Under the pieces are notes generated by a model, which saw nothing but the letters and a program-made list of their open reading frames with translations, had not been told where the DNA came from and did no database searches. A stretch of DNA of 64,000 nt from JACRPH01 sp041665465 (GTDB lineage: Archaea > Nanobdellota > Nanobdellia > Woesearchaeales > GW2011-AR9), in the NCBI GenBank assembly GCA_041665465.1, contig JBAYIU010000001.1:1302001-1366000 (forward strand), read 5' to 3'. A program made the position numbers and the translations under genes. Numbering within the stretch: position 1 is the stretch's first letter; every line of letters begins with the position of its first letter. Below are positions 17,911 through 27,069 of the stretch, in pieces.

Positions 17911-18975
17911 ATGGATTTTATAATTGAGAGGGCCCTGGAGAGTGCTCCAGAAAGAGGATTTGAAAATTTGAACCAAGCTAATATTAAGGTTATTGGCGTA
18001 GGTGGTGCTGGTAACAATATGGTTGGCTGGTTATATAAAAAGGGAATCAAGGGAGCAGAGATTATCGCTACTAATACTGATCACCAACATTTAAGCATAA
18101 CTGGTGCAGACAGAAAATTCTTGATTGGAAAAGAGTGTACTAGAGGACTAGGATGTGGGGGGTTTCCCAACAAAGGAGCGGAAGCTGCTCAAGAATCCTT
18201 AACTCAGATCAAGGACGCTTTAAAAGGATCGGACATGGTCTTCGTTTGCGCAGGTATGGGAGGAGGTACCGGAACTGGTGCTGCCCCGGTAGTTGCTCAA
18301 GTAGCTAAAGACACTGGTGCTATTGTTATCGGAACCGTAACTATGCCTTTCAACATTGAAAGAGCTCGATGTGATAAAGCTGAGTTTGGTTTACAACAAT
18401 TAAGACAAGTATCTGATACAGTTATCGTAATTGATAACAACAGACTAGTCCAGATTGCTGGTAACTTGCCTATCCAACAAGCTTTTGCTGTAGCTAACGA
18501 GTTAGTCGCTACTATGATCAAAGGAATTGTAGAAACCATTGCTGTGCCTTCATTAGTTAACTTAGATTACGCTGATGTTAAGGCCATAATGAGTAACGGC
18601 GGAGTTGCTGCTATCGGAGTAGGAAGCTCAGACACTAATAATAGAGTAGAAGAAGCTGTTAAGGGCGCTTTAAGCAATCCCTTATTAGACATCAACTACG
18701 AAGGTGCTACTGGTGCTTTGATCCACGTAACTGGTGGACCGGACATGACTTTGGATGAAGTCTCAAGAATTGGTGAATTAGTTACTGAATCTCTAGATGA
18801 TGATGCAAACGTTATCTGGGGAGCCAGAGTAGATGATAACATGAAAGGAAAGTTAACCGTCATGACTATCATCACTGGAGTTAACTCACCTTGGATCTTG
18901 GGAAAGATCGACCAGAGAAAGTCCCAGCAGAGAGCTCACTCTATCAGTAGAGAGCTTGGCTTGGAATTAGTTTAG
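17911..18975 (+). CDS. ftsZ2: Cell division GTPase FtsZ (FtsZ2-like)
   Basis: A 354-residue tubulin-family GTPase that forms the division ring. GVGGAGNN (about 30-37) and GMGGGTGTGAAP (tubulin signature, about 116-127) bind GTP. The T7-region NLDYADVK follows. The C-terminus ends RELGLELV. It lies alone, apart from the secE-spt5-linked ftsZ1 at 41 kb, and by exclusion is probably the FtsZ2 type. A GNRA-loop hairpin terminator follows 10 bases after the stop. The long leader suggests post-transcriptional control. Confidence 0.93.
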   Translation: MDFIIERALESAPERGFENLNQANIKVIGVGGAGNNMVGWLYKKGIKGAEIIATNTDHQHLSITGADRKFLIGKECTRGLGCGGFPNKGAEAAQESLTQIKDALKGSDMVFVCAGMGGGTGTGAAPVVAQVAKDTGAIVIGTVTMPFNIERARCDKAEFGLQQLRQVSDTVIVIDNNRLVQIAGNLPIQQAFAVANELVATMIKGIVETIAVPSLVNLDYADVKAIMSNGGVAAIGVGSSDTNNRVEEAVKGALSNPLLDINYEGATGALIHVTGGPDMTLDEVSRIGELVTESLDDDANVIWGARVDDNMKGKLTVMTIITGVNSPWILGKIDQRKSQQRAHSISRELGLELV

Positions 18976-18985
18976 GCATAAAAAC

Positions 18986-19005
18986 GGTGCGAAAGCACCT
19001 TTTTA
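18986..19005 (+). terminator. Hairpin terminator of ftsZ2
   Basis: GGTGC-GAAA-GCACC followed by TTTTTA: a 5-bp stem with a GAAA tetraloop and a T run, starting 11 bases after the ftsZ2 stop. Confidence 0.65.
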
Positions 19006-19018
19006 TTTGATTACAATC

Positions 19019-19102
19019 AAATCTTGCCTTGACTATTTCTTTGGTACCACCACCCCCTGGTTTATACTAGAAAAATAAGGCAAGATTTATTTTTTCTTTT
19101 TT
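19019..19102 (+). ncRNA. Candidate structured RNA or second terminator with 12-bp perfect inverted repeat
   Basis: AAATCTTGCCTT (19019-19030) and AAGGCAAGATTT (19077-19088) are perfect 12-bp inverted repeats separated by 46 bases and followed by a pyrimidine-rich tract with two T runs up to about 19102. The loop contains GGTACC and a C-rich stretch. It could be an extended terminator of ftsZ2 or a small RNA; no known RNA family is recognised. Confidence 0.45.
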
Positions 19103-19142
19103 TTAGATTAGTTTTATAAAACAGTCCCTTCTTGAACAAATT

Positions 19143-19661
19143 ATGGTAAATCTTATAGAACAAGCAAGAAATTCCTTGGGCGTACTAATGGTGGGCGGTT
19201 TTGTAGGTAGCTCATTTAATTGTCCTTCTGATCATCCTATTGATGGCCGTTGGGATAGCAACCTTATTTCTGTTACTGATCTAATCGGGAGCGGTAGTTT
19301 TGGCCGAGAGTATACCTTAAGGCACCTAATTGAGCAAGATCCTGGACTTTATGTTAGAGATGTGTGTGAAAAGAATTTTTCCGGTAGACCTAGTTTAGAT
19401 AGTGAGGTGTTTATTGGTTTATTCCTAAAAAATACAAATCCTTTTGATACTTCTTACTTACTCATTCGGCAACTTTTGGGGTTATCTTCAGAAGATCAGA
19501 AAAAGTATACTGAAAATATTGGGGAAACCCTGCGTTTCAATGGTTTAGGTATAACTGAAATGAAAACTGCTTTGGGGTTATATTGTTTATATCGAGCGCA
19601 GGAGTTAAGCATCTTGAATGTGGTTGGTCCAACCTTATACTCTCCTCCCAGAAATACATAA
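19143..19661 (+). CDS. Hypothetical soluble protein
   Basis: 172 residues, no TM segment beyond a weakly hydrophobic N-terminal stretch (LGVLMVGGFVG). It contains three cysteines and helix-rich second half. No family recognised. It converges on the next gene with a 74-base spacer. The frame is uninterrupted and its codon use looks like that of its neighbours. Confidence 0.5.
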   Translation: MVNLIEQARNSLGVLMVGGFVGSSFNCPSDHPIDGRWDSNLISVTDLIGSGSFGREYTLRHLIEQDPGLYVRDVCEKNFSGRPSLDSEVFIGLFLKNTNPFDTSYLLIRQLLGLSSEDQKKYTENIGETLRFNGLGITEMKTALGLYCLYRAQELSILNVVGPTLYSPPRNT

Positions 19662-19735
19662 TAATTTCTAGTGGAGAAATTTCTTTAACTTTTAACCCCC
19701 TTATTGCAGGTGGAGAATTTTTAAGAAAAAAAACC

Positions 19736-20092
19736 TTATGTCCAGCCGGGGCTGTAAGCAAACGGATCAAATTCATCCAGTTTTTCTAGGGAAATCCTTA
19801 CTCCCAGCACTCGCAATCCCGTTGAATCTAGAAGGTTATCCTTGCCGATTACTCTTTCTCTCTTTAAATATCTAACAATGGGTTGATAACTTCCTTTCGG
19901 AAAATCTTCTTTTCTAGGCAATGCTCCTTCTTGAATAAGGTAAGTGTAGAATCTATCAAAGTCATCTCTTCTAATACCTCTAGCACTAAGTTCACAAGCT
20001 AAGGTATATTGCCTTAAATCATCAATAAGGTGGTAACTTTCATCACCAGGGGGCCACCCCGATAGTAAATCCCTTTCTCCATCTAATGTCAT
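19736..20092 (-). CDS. Hypothetical small acidic/basic mixed protein
   Basis: 118 residues with no signal or TM segment. The helical centre (RQYTLACELSARGIRRDDFDRFYTYLIQEG) could be a small protein-binding or HTH-like domain but has no diagnostic motif. It is divergent from proS, with an AT-rich region of about 135 bases between them. Function unknown. Confidence 0.5.
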   Translation of the reverse strand: MTLDGERDLLSGWPPGDESYHLIDDLRQYTLACELSARGIRRDDFDRFYTYLIQEGALPRKEDFPKGSYQPIVRYLKRERVIGKDNLLDSTGLRVLGVRISLEKLDEFDPFAYSPGWT

Positions 20093-20228
20093 TTTTTCTA
20101 AAATTGATTATTATTTTATAAAGATTTCTTCAAAAATTCCTACTGAGCAGACTTATTTAGAATATAATCTGCATTTTGAGAATGATCCGTTAAAAACATT
20201 TAAAAACTTCCTCTTTTCTCCATTGTCT

Positions 20229-21698
20229 ATGGCTAAAGACAAAGAAGTTAAGACAGACATCAAGGGAATAACTGCCAAAAAAGAAGAAGATTTCGGCGAA
20301 TGGTATTCCCAACTATTACTCAAAGCAGAACTGATTGAGTACAGCCCCGTTTCCGGCTGTTATGTCTTAAGGCCCAACTGCTACTTTATTTGGGAACAGG
20401 CTCAAGCTTTTTTTGACCAATTAATCAAGAAAGACGGAGTGAAGAACGCTTATTTTCCTATGCTTATCCCAGAATCACTGTTGAAAAAGGAGTCTAAACA
20501 CGTAGAAGGGTTTGCTCCGGAAGTAGCTTGGGTAGATTATGGTGGGGATACTAAGTTAGCGGAAAGACTAGCTATTAGACCTACTTCTGAGACTATTATG
20601 TATGATTCTTACTCTAAATGGATCCGCTCTTACAAAGACTTACCCCTTAGAATTAATCAGTGGTGTAATATTGTCAGATGGGAGTTCAAGCATCCTATGC
20701 CTTTGTTAAGAAGTAGAGAATTTTTATGGCAGGAAGGGCATACTGTGTTTGCTTCCAAACCGGAAGCGGTAGAAGAAGCTTTACGTATCTTAGATTTTTA
20801 TCGAATGGTCTTTGAAGATTTGTATGCTGTTCCAGTAATGAAAGGACAGAAATCTGAATCAGAAAAGTTTGCTGGTGCAGATGCTACTTACTCTGTCGAA
20901 GCATTCTTGCCTAATGGAAAAGCTATTCAAGGAGCTACATCACATAACTTAGGACAGAATTTCGCTAAAGCATTTGAGATATCTTTTTTAGATGAAAAAC
21001 AGCAAAGACAGTTTGGCTGGCAAAATTCGTGGGGTTTCTCTACCCGAAGTATTGGGGTAATGATCTTACAGCATTCCGACGAGAAAGGGTTAGTTCTACC
21101 TCCTAAAGTAGCTCCAGTTCAAGTAGTGATTGTTCCAATTATGTTTGATGATACTAAAGCTAAAGTTATAGCTGAAGCTAAAAAGATTGAAAAGGAGCTA
21201 ACTGAGAAAGGAATCCGAGCTTATCTAGATGACCGAGATGGTTATACTCCGGGCTGGAAATTCAATGAGTGGGAAGTTAAAGGAGTTCCGGTAAGAATTG
21301 AACTCGGTCCTAAGGATTTAGATAAAAAGCAAGTGATGTTAGCTAGAAGAGATAATAACGAAAAGAAAGCTTTACCTCTTACTGGGTTAAGTAAAGAAGT
21401 GGTCTCTTTATTGAACACTATTCAGTCTGACCTTTTAGCTAAAGGAAAGGTTCATTTAGAATCAAGTAAAGTTATTGTAGAATCTCTGGCTGAAGCTAAG
21501 ACTCAGATTGAGAAAGGGAAACTCTTATTTGTACCTTGGTGTGAATCTGAAGGGTGTGAAGAGAACTTCAAATTTGAATTAGGGGGAGCTAAAACACTTA
21601 ATGCTCCTTTTGATCAACCCAAGCTTAAACCTAAACAGAACTGTTTTGCCTGTGATAAGCTGGCTAAAAGATGGTTCTATATTGGAAAAAGTTATTAA
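20229..21698 (+). CDS. proS: Prolyl-tRNA synthetase, archaeal/eukaryotic type
   Basis: 489 residues from the ATG at 20229 (a TTG two codons earlier is possible). It charges tRNA-Pro with proline. Class II motif 2 lies around RWEFKHPMPLLRSREFLWQEGHT and motif 3 around RSIGVMILQHSDEKGLVLPP. An anticodon-binding domain follows (VIVPIMFDD...). The C-terminal Zn-binding module has Cys pairs (CESEGC, CFACDK) and ends in Tyr, as in archaeal-type enzymes. The bacterial editing insertion is absent. Confidence 0.96.
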   Translation: MAKDKEVKTDIKGITAKKEEDFGEWYSQLLLKAELIEYSPVSGCYVLRPNCYFIWEQAQAFFDQLIKKDGVKNAYFPMLIPESLLKKESKHVEGFAPEVAWVDYGGDTKLAERLAIRPTSETIMYDSYSKWIRSYKDLPLRINQWCNIVRWEFKHPMPLLRSREFLWQEGHTVFASKPEAVEEALRILDFYRMVFEDLYAVPVMKGQKSESEKFAGADATYSVEAFLPNGKAIQGATSHNLGQNFAKAFEISFLDEKQQRQFGWQNSWGFSTRSIGVMILQHSDEKGLVLPPKVAPVQVVIVPIMFDDTKAKVIAEAKKIEKELTEKGIRAYLDDRDGYTPGWKFNEWEVKGVPVRIELGPKDLDKKQVMLARRDNNEKKALPLTGLSKEVVSLLNTIQSDLLAKGKVHLESSKVIVESLAEAKTQIEKGKLLFVPWCESEGCEENFKFELGGAKTLNAPFDQPKLKPKQNCFACDKLAKRWFYIGKSY

Positions 21699-21742
21699 AA
21701 TATAAAAGAAAATATTTTTTAGATCTTGATTTTTATTTTTTC

Positions 21743-22153
21743 TTATCCTCTTTTTCTTTCTGTTGCTTTAGAGAGTTCTTCGAGGGATAATCCATATCTT
21801 GGCATTCGAAGATAGAAAGATCCCTCTCTCACGTCAAAAGCAACCATCTCAGCAAAATCTCGAAGTCGATACATTGTTCTACAGATATTCGGTAATTGTC
21901 TTTCTGAGTAAGGCATTTGAGCCGGAAACTTTAACCATTCTTTTCTTTCGTCTTCGCTCCATGATTCTCTTGAATAAAAACCCATTAACCAGTCAAGATC
22001 ATGACAGTCTGTGATAACGACATATAGCGATTTCTGATCTAAAGTATCAATAATTCCTCCTTCAAGGTCAATTCTTTCTAACCCACAAGTGGTCTGATCA
22101 TACCATCCTTCTGGCAACAGTATTTTGTCGTATTTTTCAGTTCTATCTGACAT
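21743..22153 (-). CDS. Hypothetical protein
   Basis: 136 residues, soluble. The central region has alternating beta and helix (KSLYVVITDCHDLDWLMGFY) and the C-terminus a short helix. A run GGAGGAAAAT precedes the ATG on the minus strand as ribosome binding site. It is divergent from the Lrp-type regulator. No family recognised. Confidence 0.5.
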   Translation of the reverse strand: MSDRTEKYDKILLPEGWYDQTTCGLERIDLEGGIIDTLDQKSLYVVITDCHDLDWLMGFYSRESWSEDERKEWLKFPAQMPYSERQLPNICRTMYRLRDFAEMVAFDVREGSFYLRMPRYGLSLEELSKATERKRG

Positions 22154-22300
22154 TTTATTTTCCTCCTTTTTGGTGAATTTATCTTTTATATTACTTGTTT
22201 GATACTACTTATTGGGCATAACTTATATTTAAAATAATTTGTTAAAATATAACAAAAAGGGAAAAATTTAAATATTAAAATGTCCTTTATACAGATTAAT

Positions 22301-23299
22301 ATGATCAAATTTGACTTTAAGGACAGAAAGATTATTTATCAACTCTCATTGAATGCCAGACAAAGCTATTCGGAAATTGCGAAAAAGGTCGGTTTAAGTC
22401 CCCAGTCTGTCGATTATAAGATTTCCCGCCTAGAGAAATTAGGAGTGATTACTGGATATTACACCTGCATTGATATTTCTAAAATAGGTTACTCCATTTT
22501 TAAGATTTATATCAAGCTACAAAATCTTGATGCTGAAAAGGAAAAAGAGATGATTCACAACCTGCAAAAGAACCCCCATATCACTTGGGTTGCATCTTGT
22601 GATGGAATGTGGGACCTTTATTTAGTAATCTGGAGCAAGAACATTTTTGAGTTTGATGAGATATTTAACGAGATTAATAATCAATATTCTTATTACTTCT
22701 CTAAGAAGAGTATTATTGCTACCACTAAAGTCTTGCAATTTATGCGTAAATATCTTGCACCAGACAAGAAATCCATTGATTATTCTAAGATTGAATGGGC
22801 AGGAGAGGTATCTCAAGTTAATCTTGATCATACTGACTTTCAGATTCTACTCCACTTATCTCAAGAAGCACGTATCTCAGATAGTGAATTGGGACAACGT
22901 CTGAATATCTCTCGTAAGGTGGTAGATTATCGTATCAAAAAGATGGAATCCCAAAAGGTTATTTATGGATACAAACCTTTCTTAAATGGTAATCTTCTTA
23001 ATTTTGAAACCTATAAATTCTTTTTAACCTTACAGAGCTTCACCCCTGAGAAAGAGCAGAGATTAATTGCATTTCTTAATGCTCATTCTGCGGTAATTGA
23101 AGTGAATTATACTCTTGGTAATTGGGAGCTAGAACTTGATATAGAATCTCCAAATATAGATGCTAATCATGAATTGATTCGGGAATTAAGGAATCAATTT
23201 AATGATGTGATTAGAGATTGTGATATTATGCACATCTCTAAGAGCTATCGTTATGATTATCTTCCAAAAGGATTAGCAGAGATTAAGAAATCTTCTTGA
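22301..23299 (+). CDS. Tandem Lrp/AsnC-type transcription regulator
   Basis: 332 residues from the ATG at 22301. The ATG at 22280 is only about 10 bases after the TATA-like AAATTTAAATAT and would precede the transcription start. The protein is two complete HTH-plus-ligand-domain units in one chain. The first HTH is DRKIIYQLSLNARQSYSEIAKKVGLSPQSVDYKISRLE and the second DFQILLHLSQEARISDSELGQRLNISRKVVDYRIKK. Each is followed by a RAM-like beta-alpha domain. Normal Lrp proteins have about 150 residues and dimerise; this fusion is an intramolecular pseudo-dimer. Targets unknown. Confidence 0.8.
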   Translation: MIKFDFKDRKIIYQLSLNARQSYSEIAKKVGLSPQSVDYKISRLEKLGVITGYYTCIDISKIGYSIFKIYIKLQNLDAEKEKEMIHNLQKNPHITWVASCDGMWDLYLVIWSKNIFEFDEIFNEINNQYSYYFSKKSIIATTKVLQFMRKYLAPDKKSIDYSKIEWAGEVSQVNLDHTDFQILLHLSQEARISDSELGQRLNISRKVVDYRIKKMESQKVIYGYKPFLNGNLLNFETYKFFLTLQSFTPEKEQRLIAFLNAHSAVIEVNYTLGNWELELDIESPNIDANHELIRELRNQFNDVIRDCDIMHISKSYRYDYLPKGLAEIKKSS

Positions 23300-24200
23300 A
23301 ATTATGATATTCCGGCAGGTCTCTAGGATTCTTTATTCTAATGTGAAAATGATCCTGATGTCCGGTCCAAGGCATTAACTTTTCACCATACTTGGTCCAT
23401 TCTCCCATCCCATGTGTTTCATATACATGTTTCTTAATTCGTTCAATCTCTCTCTTATCCCAATAAATAGCTTCAATCTGAAATTCCTGTTGAACCGTTC
23501 TGATGAAAAACCAATTGGCTTCGTAAGTTTGAGGTGTTCTTTCTTCTCTTCTAAGGGCTTGAAAAGCATTATCATACTGTTCATGATGATAACGACAGAT
23601 TCCCACGTCTACGTCTAACCCGTTCTGATGGCTGGTGTGATGTCTGCCATTAGAATTAGTTCGGAGTAATCCGCCTTGTTTCTTGCTGAGAGACCCTATT
23701 ATCAATTTAATATCATATCTTTCTCTCATTTGCTGGGCTGATCTTTTCAGAGTTTGAACTATTTCACAAGTGCCATAACTCTGTCCGGAGAAAGGTCTAA
23801 GATTTTGATTTTCTTGAAGCAGGATTCCATTTAATAACCTTCCTCTTTGAGGTATTCCTCTAGCAATAGGGTAAGGAGTTAAGTTTTTACAATAATCTGA
23901 GATAGAACTAACTCTTTTTAGAGGAACCTTAAAAGGATTTAAAGACACAGAAAACGATTCTGGTGATAATTCTACATCTAATAAGGTTAGGTCCACTTGC
24001 TCTTCCAGAGAAGATATTTGATTAGGAACAAGCTTTAAGTCGAGGGAGTGAGGAGGTTCAAGATAAACTTGTTCTGAAGCAATCGCTTTATGCTCAATAG
24101 GATTGTTATCATAAGAAGGATTGACTAACTTAAGGTAATAGTTCAGCATAAAAGCTGATAATCCAAGAGTTAGGCCGGTGGCAATAGTTTTTTTAATCAT
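23283..24200 (-). CDS. Penicillin-insensitive murein endopeptidase homologue (peptidase M74, MepA-like)
   Basis: 305 residues with an N-terminal TM or signal anchor (about 5-23). The catalytic Zn motif HTSHQNGLDVD (His188, His191, Asp198) and the second motif HQDHFHIRI (His281, His284, His286) match the LAS/M74 motifs HxxHxxGxxxD and HxH of bacterial MepA, which cuts D-Ala-mDAP cross-links of peptidoglycan. All expected ligands are present. Archaea lack murein, so the likely substrate is foreign. Its 3' end overlaps the preceding gene by 17 bases, tail to tail. Confidence 0.82.
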   Translation of the reverse strand: MIKKTIATGLTLGLSAFMLNYYLKLVNPSYDNNPIEHKAIASEQVYLEPPHSLDLKLVPNQISSLEEQVDLTLLDVELSPESFSVSLNPFKVPLKRVSSISDYCKNLTPYPIARGIPQRGRLLNGILLQENQNLRPFSGQSYGTCEIVQTLKRSAQQMRERYDIKLIIGSLSKKQGGLLRTNSNGRHHTSHQNGLDVDVGICRYHHEQYDNAFQALRREERTPQTYEANWFFIRTVQQEFQIEAIYWDKREIERIKKHVYETHGMGEWTKYGEKLMPWTGHQDHFHIRIKNPRDLPEYHNFKKIS

Positions 24201-24340
24201 CTTCGACGAAGAATAATAATTTTATTGGCAAGGTCCACCTATATTAAGGTTTTGTACTCATATCTCAGTGAGAAACATATACTCTATTAATAACTATTAT
24301 AGAAGTTACTTTTATATATTACTAATTTAATAATTAAATT

Positions 24341-25480
24341 ATGTCCCTTCAGAAAGAAATAATTGTCATTGGAGATACTGAACTAGGTGGAGGTACGCTT
24401 ACTGATGATTTCATTAGTGATAATGCTCTTTCTGAACTAATTTTAGAATTACGTGATCGTCCTCATCCAGTAGACTTAGTATTAAATGGAGATACTTTTG
24501 ATTTTCTTAAATGTCCACTAATCAAAGATGGAAGGATAACTTATCCTAGACACATCACTAAAGAAGTATCTTTGGCTAAGTTAGAACTGATTTTCCAAGC
24601 TCATCAGAAAATATTTGATAGTTTAACTGAATTCTTGCAAGTAAAGAATAAATCCTTGTATTTTACTTTTGGTAACCATGATCCTGACTTAATCTTTCCA
24701 GCAGTACAGCAGAAGTTAAAAGAAAGATTAAATGATAAGGGACAAGTACATTTTGCATTGAAGTATCATCGTGATGAAGTTTATATTGAACATGGGATGC
24801 AATATGATTCTCTAAATAAAATCAATTTTAAAAAGGCACACCTTACTCATAATGGGCAGCCAATCTTAAACTTATCTTGGGTTTCTCTGGGTATAATTCA
24901 TCGTTTCTTACACATTAAAGAAGATCATCCTTTCTTAGAAAGAATTCATACTCATAAAAGATTGTTTGTGTTACATCCACCCATTCTGAGTAAACTGACT
25001 TATAGTGGAATTGGATTTTTCCTAAAAAGTTGTATTTATTACCCTTGGCGCTACTTTAATGATCCTACTTATACTTTTCCTAGAGGATTAATTAGAGAAT
25101 TTTTTAGAAGGGTTAAGAAGGGACACTGGGATGTAGACAAGGTGGTTCGTATTTTTAAGAGAAATAAACGTCGGACTTTTCATCGTAATAAAATTTATGT
25201 TCTCAGTCATGTTCACGAACCTTACCTAGAAAAGAAAGGAGAGCAAACTATTATCCATCCTAGTACTTGGCGCGATGAGTACGATCTTGATAAACATGGA
25301 AAATTGATCCCCAGAATTAAACATTATGTTCAGATTCTTATGAGTGAAAGAGGGTTAGAGTGCCAGTTAATTGAATATCCTGTGAAAAGAAATACCTTGG
25401 ACCTAGTAAATGTGCTTAAAGATGAGGTTAAATATATTCGTGAGGTTGCAGAAGAGGAAGGGTTTAAGTTGAAATTTTAA
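24341..25480 (+). CDS. Calcineurin-like metallophosphoesterase
   Basis: 379 residues. Phosphoesterase motifs in order: VIGDTELGG (first motif, with Glu in place of the usual His), LNGDTFDF (GDxxD), FGNHDPD (GNHD), and SHVHEP (GHxH-like). The arrangement resembles LpxH-type UDP-diacylglucosamine hydrolases, with a long insertion at about 190-280 rich in aromatic and basic residues. It is cytosolic, with a TATA element about 30 bases before the ATG. The substrate may be a lipid-linked or nucleotide phosphate; this is not determined. Confidence 0.75.
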   Translation: MSLQKEIIVIGDTELGGGTLTDDFISDNALSELILELRDRPHPVDLVLNGDTFDFLKCPLIKDGRITYPRHITKEVSLAKLELIFQAHQKIFDSLTEFLQVKNKSLYFTFGNHDPDLIFPAVQQKLKERLNDKGQVHFALKYHRDEVYIEHGMQYDSLNKINFKKAHLTHNGQPILNLSWVSLGIIHRFLHIKEDHPFLERIHTHKRLFVLHPPILSKLTYSGIGFFLKSCIYYPWRYFNDPTYTFPRGLIREFFRRVKKGHWDVDKVVRIFKRNKRRTFHRNKIYVLSHVHEPYLEKKGEQTIIHPSTWRDEYDLDKHGKLIPRIKHYVQILMSERGLECQLIEYPVKRNTLDLVNVLKDEVKYIREVAEEEGFKLKF

Positions 25481-25564
25481 GATCTCTGATTCACTACTTC
25501 TGTACAATAAGCAAACTTTAAATAAACGTTCTGTTTTTAAGTTATTTTTCAGGGGGAAAAATAT

Positions 25565-26080
25565 ATGTTAACTTTAAACGAAGTGAGTAACCGCTCTTCA
25601 ACCATTGCTGAAGCTGTCCGCACTGTGGCTAGCTTAGATTATCATGCTCTTTCTGAGGTATCTAATTCTACTCTTGAACCTAGTTTATTAGAATTAGAAG
25701 TTCAGAGTGAAGCTACAGAAACATTCTCTTCTGATATGTCCATTGATTATGCTCTTAATCCGGAATTATTTAATTCTCCTGTTTATGATGTGTCTAAAGA
25801 GTATGGGGTAACTGTTTCTTCATCTCCCGTAAATCTTACAGAATTATATGATGATGAACATACTACCTCTGAAGTAACTACTCTGACTTTAACTCCAGCA
25901 GAGTTAGAGGTTGCCGTAAAGAATATTAACTGGGCAGAAGCTTTAGGAGATCGTTCTCAAGTTGATTATAAGACCAGAGAAAGGGTTGCTTTTAGTTCTT
26001 TAATCGACCCGGTTAGCACTCGATTATATCATGCTTTAAATCGGATTACTGATAATATCGATTATGGGCGAGTGTACTGA
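25565..26080 (+). CDS. Hypothetical acidic, Ser/Thr-rich protein
   Basis: 171 residues, no Cys, no TM, rich in Ser, Thr, Glu and Val; the first 110 residues look disordered, the last 60 helical. The ribosome binding site AGGGGGA precedes the ATG. It converges on dphB with one base between stops. No family recognised. Confidence 0.5.
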   Translation: MLTLNEVSNRSSTIAEAVRTVASLDYHALSEVSNSTLEPSLLELEVQSEATETFSSDMSIDYALNPELFNSPVYDVSKEYGVTVSSSPVNLTELYDDEHTTSEVTTLTLTPAELEVAVKNINWAEALGDRSQVDYKTRERVAFSSLIDPVSTRLYHALNRITDNIDYGRVY

Positions 26081-26081
26081 T

Positions 26082-26840
26082 TTATTTCCACAATTCTAAC
26101 ATTTCTTGTTCCATAAAATGGACTTTTCCGGGAATGATTAAACAGTATGGTGGCTTACCAAACTCAACTCTTTTTATCTCTTCTATCTTGCCATACTTAA
26201 CCATAAAATCCTCGTTACCTAGACGAGCACATCCTACTACTAAAGTATTTTTAGAAATAATTCCTTCTTTTTTATGTTCTTCAATCTGTTCTAAAGTTTC
26301 TATGGCTTTTTTGATACTTAAGAACTTATTCTCGCCCGGTTTTAAATCTAACAAGAATAAAGTATGTAACCCTAAACTCTGATTTTCTCTCAAGACATTA
26401 TAAGGGGTTTCTAAATTAGGATGTTCTTCAATAAAAGGGATGGAAGTGGTCTTCCCAAATTTGTATAGCTGTAATCCGGTAATTCCAATGGCAGTAAGAA
26501 CGGAAGCGTTGTTAATTATTTTAACTTGAACTTTTTTCGTTAAAGCTTGTTTGAACATCTCAATATGGGTGGTAGCAGAAAAAGGATCTCCTACCACTAG
26601 AAAAGCTACTTCTTGAGTTTTAGCTTCTTCTATGATCTGGTCTTCTCCTTGTTCAGTCTTCTCGCGGTCAGCTAAAGTTATTTTCTTTCCGTAGAATTTT
26701 TCTAGGTCATAAACTGAACATTGTAATAAAGAGGTATAGTTTTCTAGATAAACTTTATCACAAGTTCTTACTATCTCTAATCCTTTTACAGAAATATCTT
26801 TCTCAGTGCTTAGTCCTAAGCCTATCAAGTATAAGGTCAT
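26082..26840 (-). CDS. dphB: Diphthine synthase
   Basis: 252 residues of the tetrapyrrole-methylase fold. It uses SAM to trimethylate the modified histidine of elongation factor 2 on the way to diphthamide. The N-terminus LYLIGLGLSTEKDISVKGLE, the GDPFSATTH loop (SAM binding), and VGCARLGNEDFMVKYG near the C-terminus are family signatures. Length is normal. The first-step enzyme Dph2 is represented in this window only by an 84-residue fragment at 40.3 kb. Confidence 0.93.
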   Translation of the reverse strand: MTLYLIGLGLSTEKDISVKGLEIVRTCDKVYLENYTSLLQCSVYDLEKFYGKKITLADREKTEQGEDQIIEEAKTQEVAFLVVGDPFSATTHIEMFKQALTKKVQVKIINNASVLTAIGITGLQLYKFGKTTSIPFIEEHPNLETPYNVLRENQSLGLHTLFLLDLKPGENKFLSIKKAIETLEQIEEHKKEGIISKNTLVVGCARLGNEDFMVKYGKIEEIKRVEFGKPPYCLIIPGKVHFMEQEMLELWK

Positions 26841-26873
26841 AAGAAAAGAATATTCACTAAGAGTTTTTAAACC

Positions 26874-27017
26874 TTACTTCTTAGCAGCAGTTTTCTTCTT
26901 GCCAATCTTAGCGAATTTAGCAGCAGCTTTTTTCCTGAGTTCCTTTAAAGCTGCAGCTCCATTACAATGAGTTCTCATGCAGTGACGCTTTTTGATTTTT
27001 CCATGTACTTTCTTCAT
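26874..27017 (-). CDS. 47-residue Lys/Ala-rich basic protein
   Basis: The ATG at 27017 opens a 47-residue frame. The N-terminal part has two Cys and two His close together (KRHCMRTHCNG), as in a tiny metal-binding knuckle. The C-terminal half is a Lys/Ala helix (LRKKAAAKFAKIGKKKTAAKK) typical of nucleic acid-binding tails. It lies between dphB and the ICMT-like gene, on their strand. A ribosomal or chromatin role is possible but not shown. Confidence 0.5.
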   Translation of the reverse strand: MKKVHGKIKKRHCMRTHCNGAAALKELRKKAAAKFAKIGKKKTAAKK

Positions 27018-27069
27018 AAGCTTATGACACGCTGTTTATTTAAAAAGGTTTCTCTTTTGGGGGAGTTAT

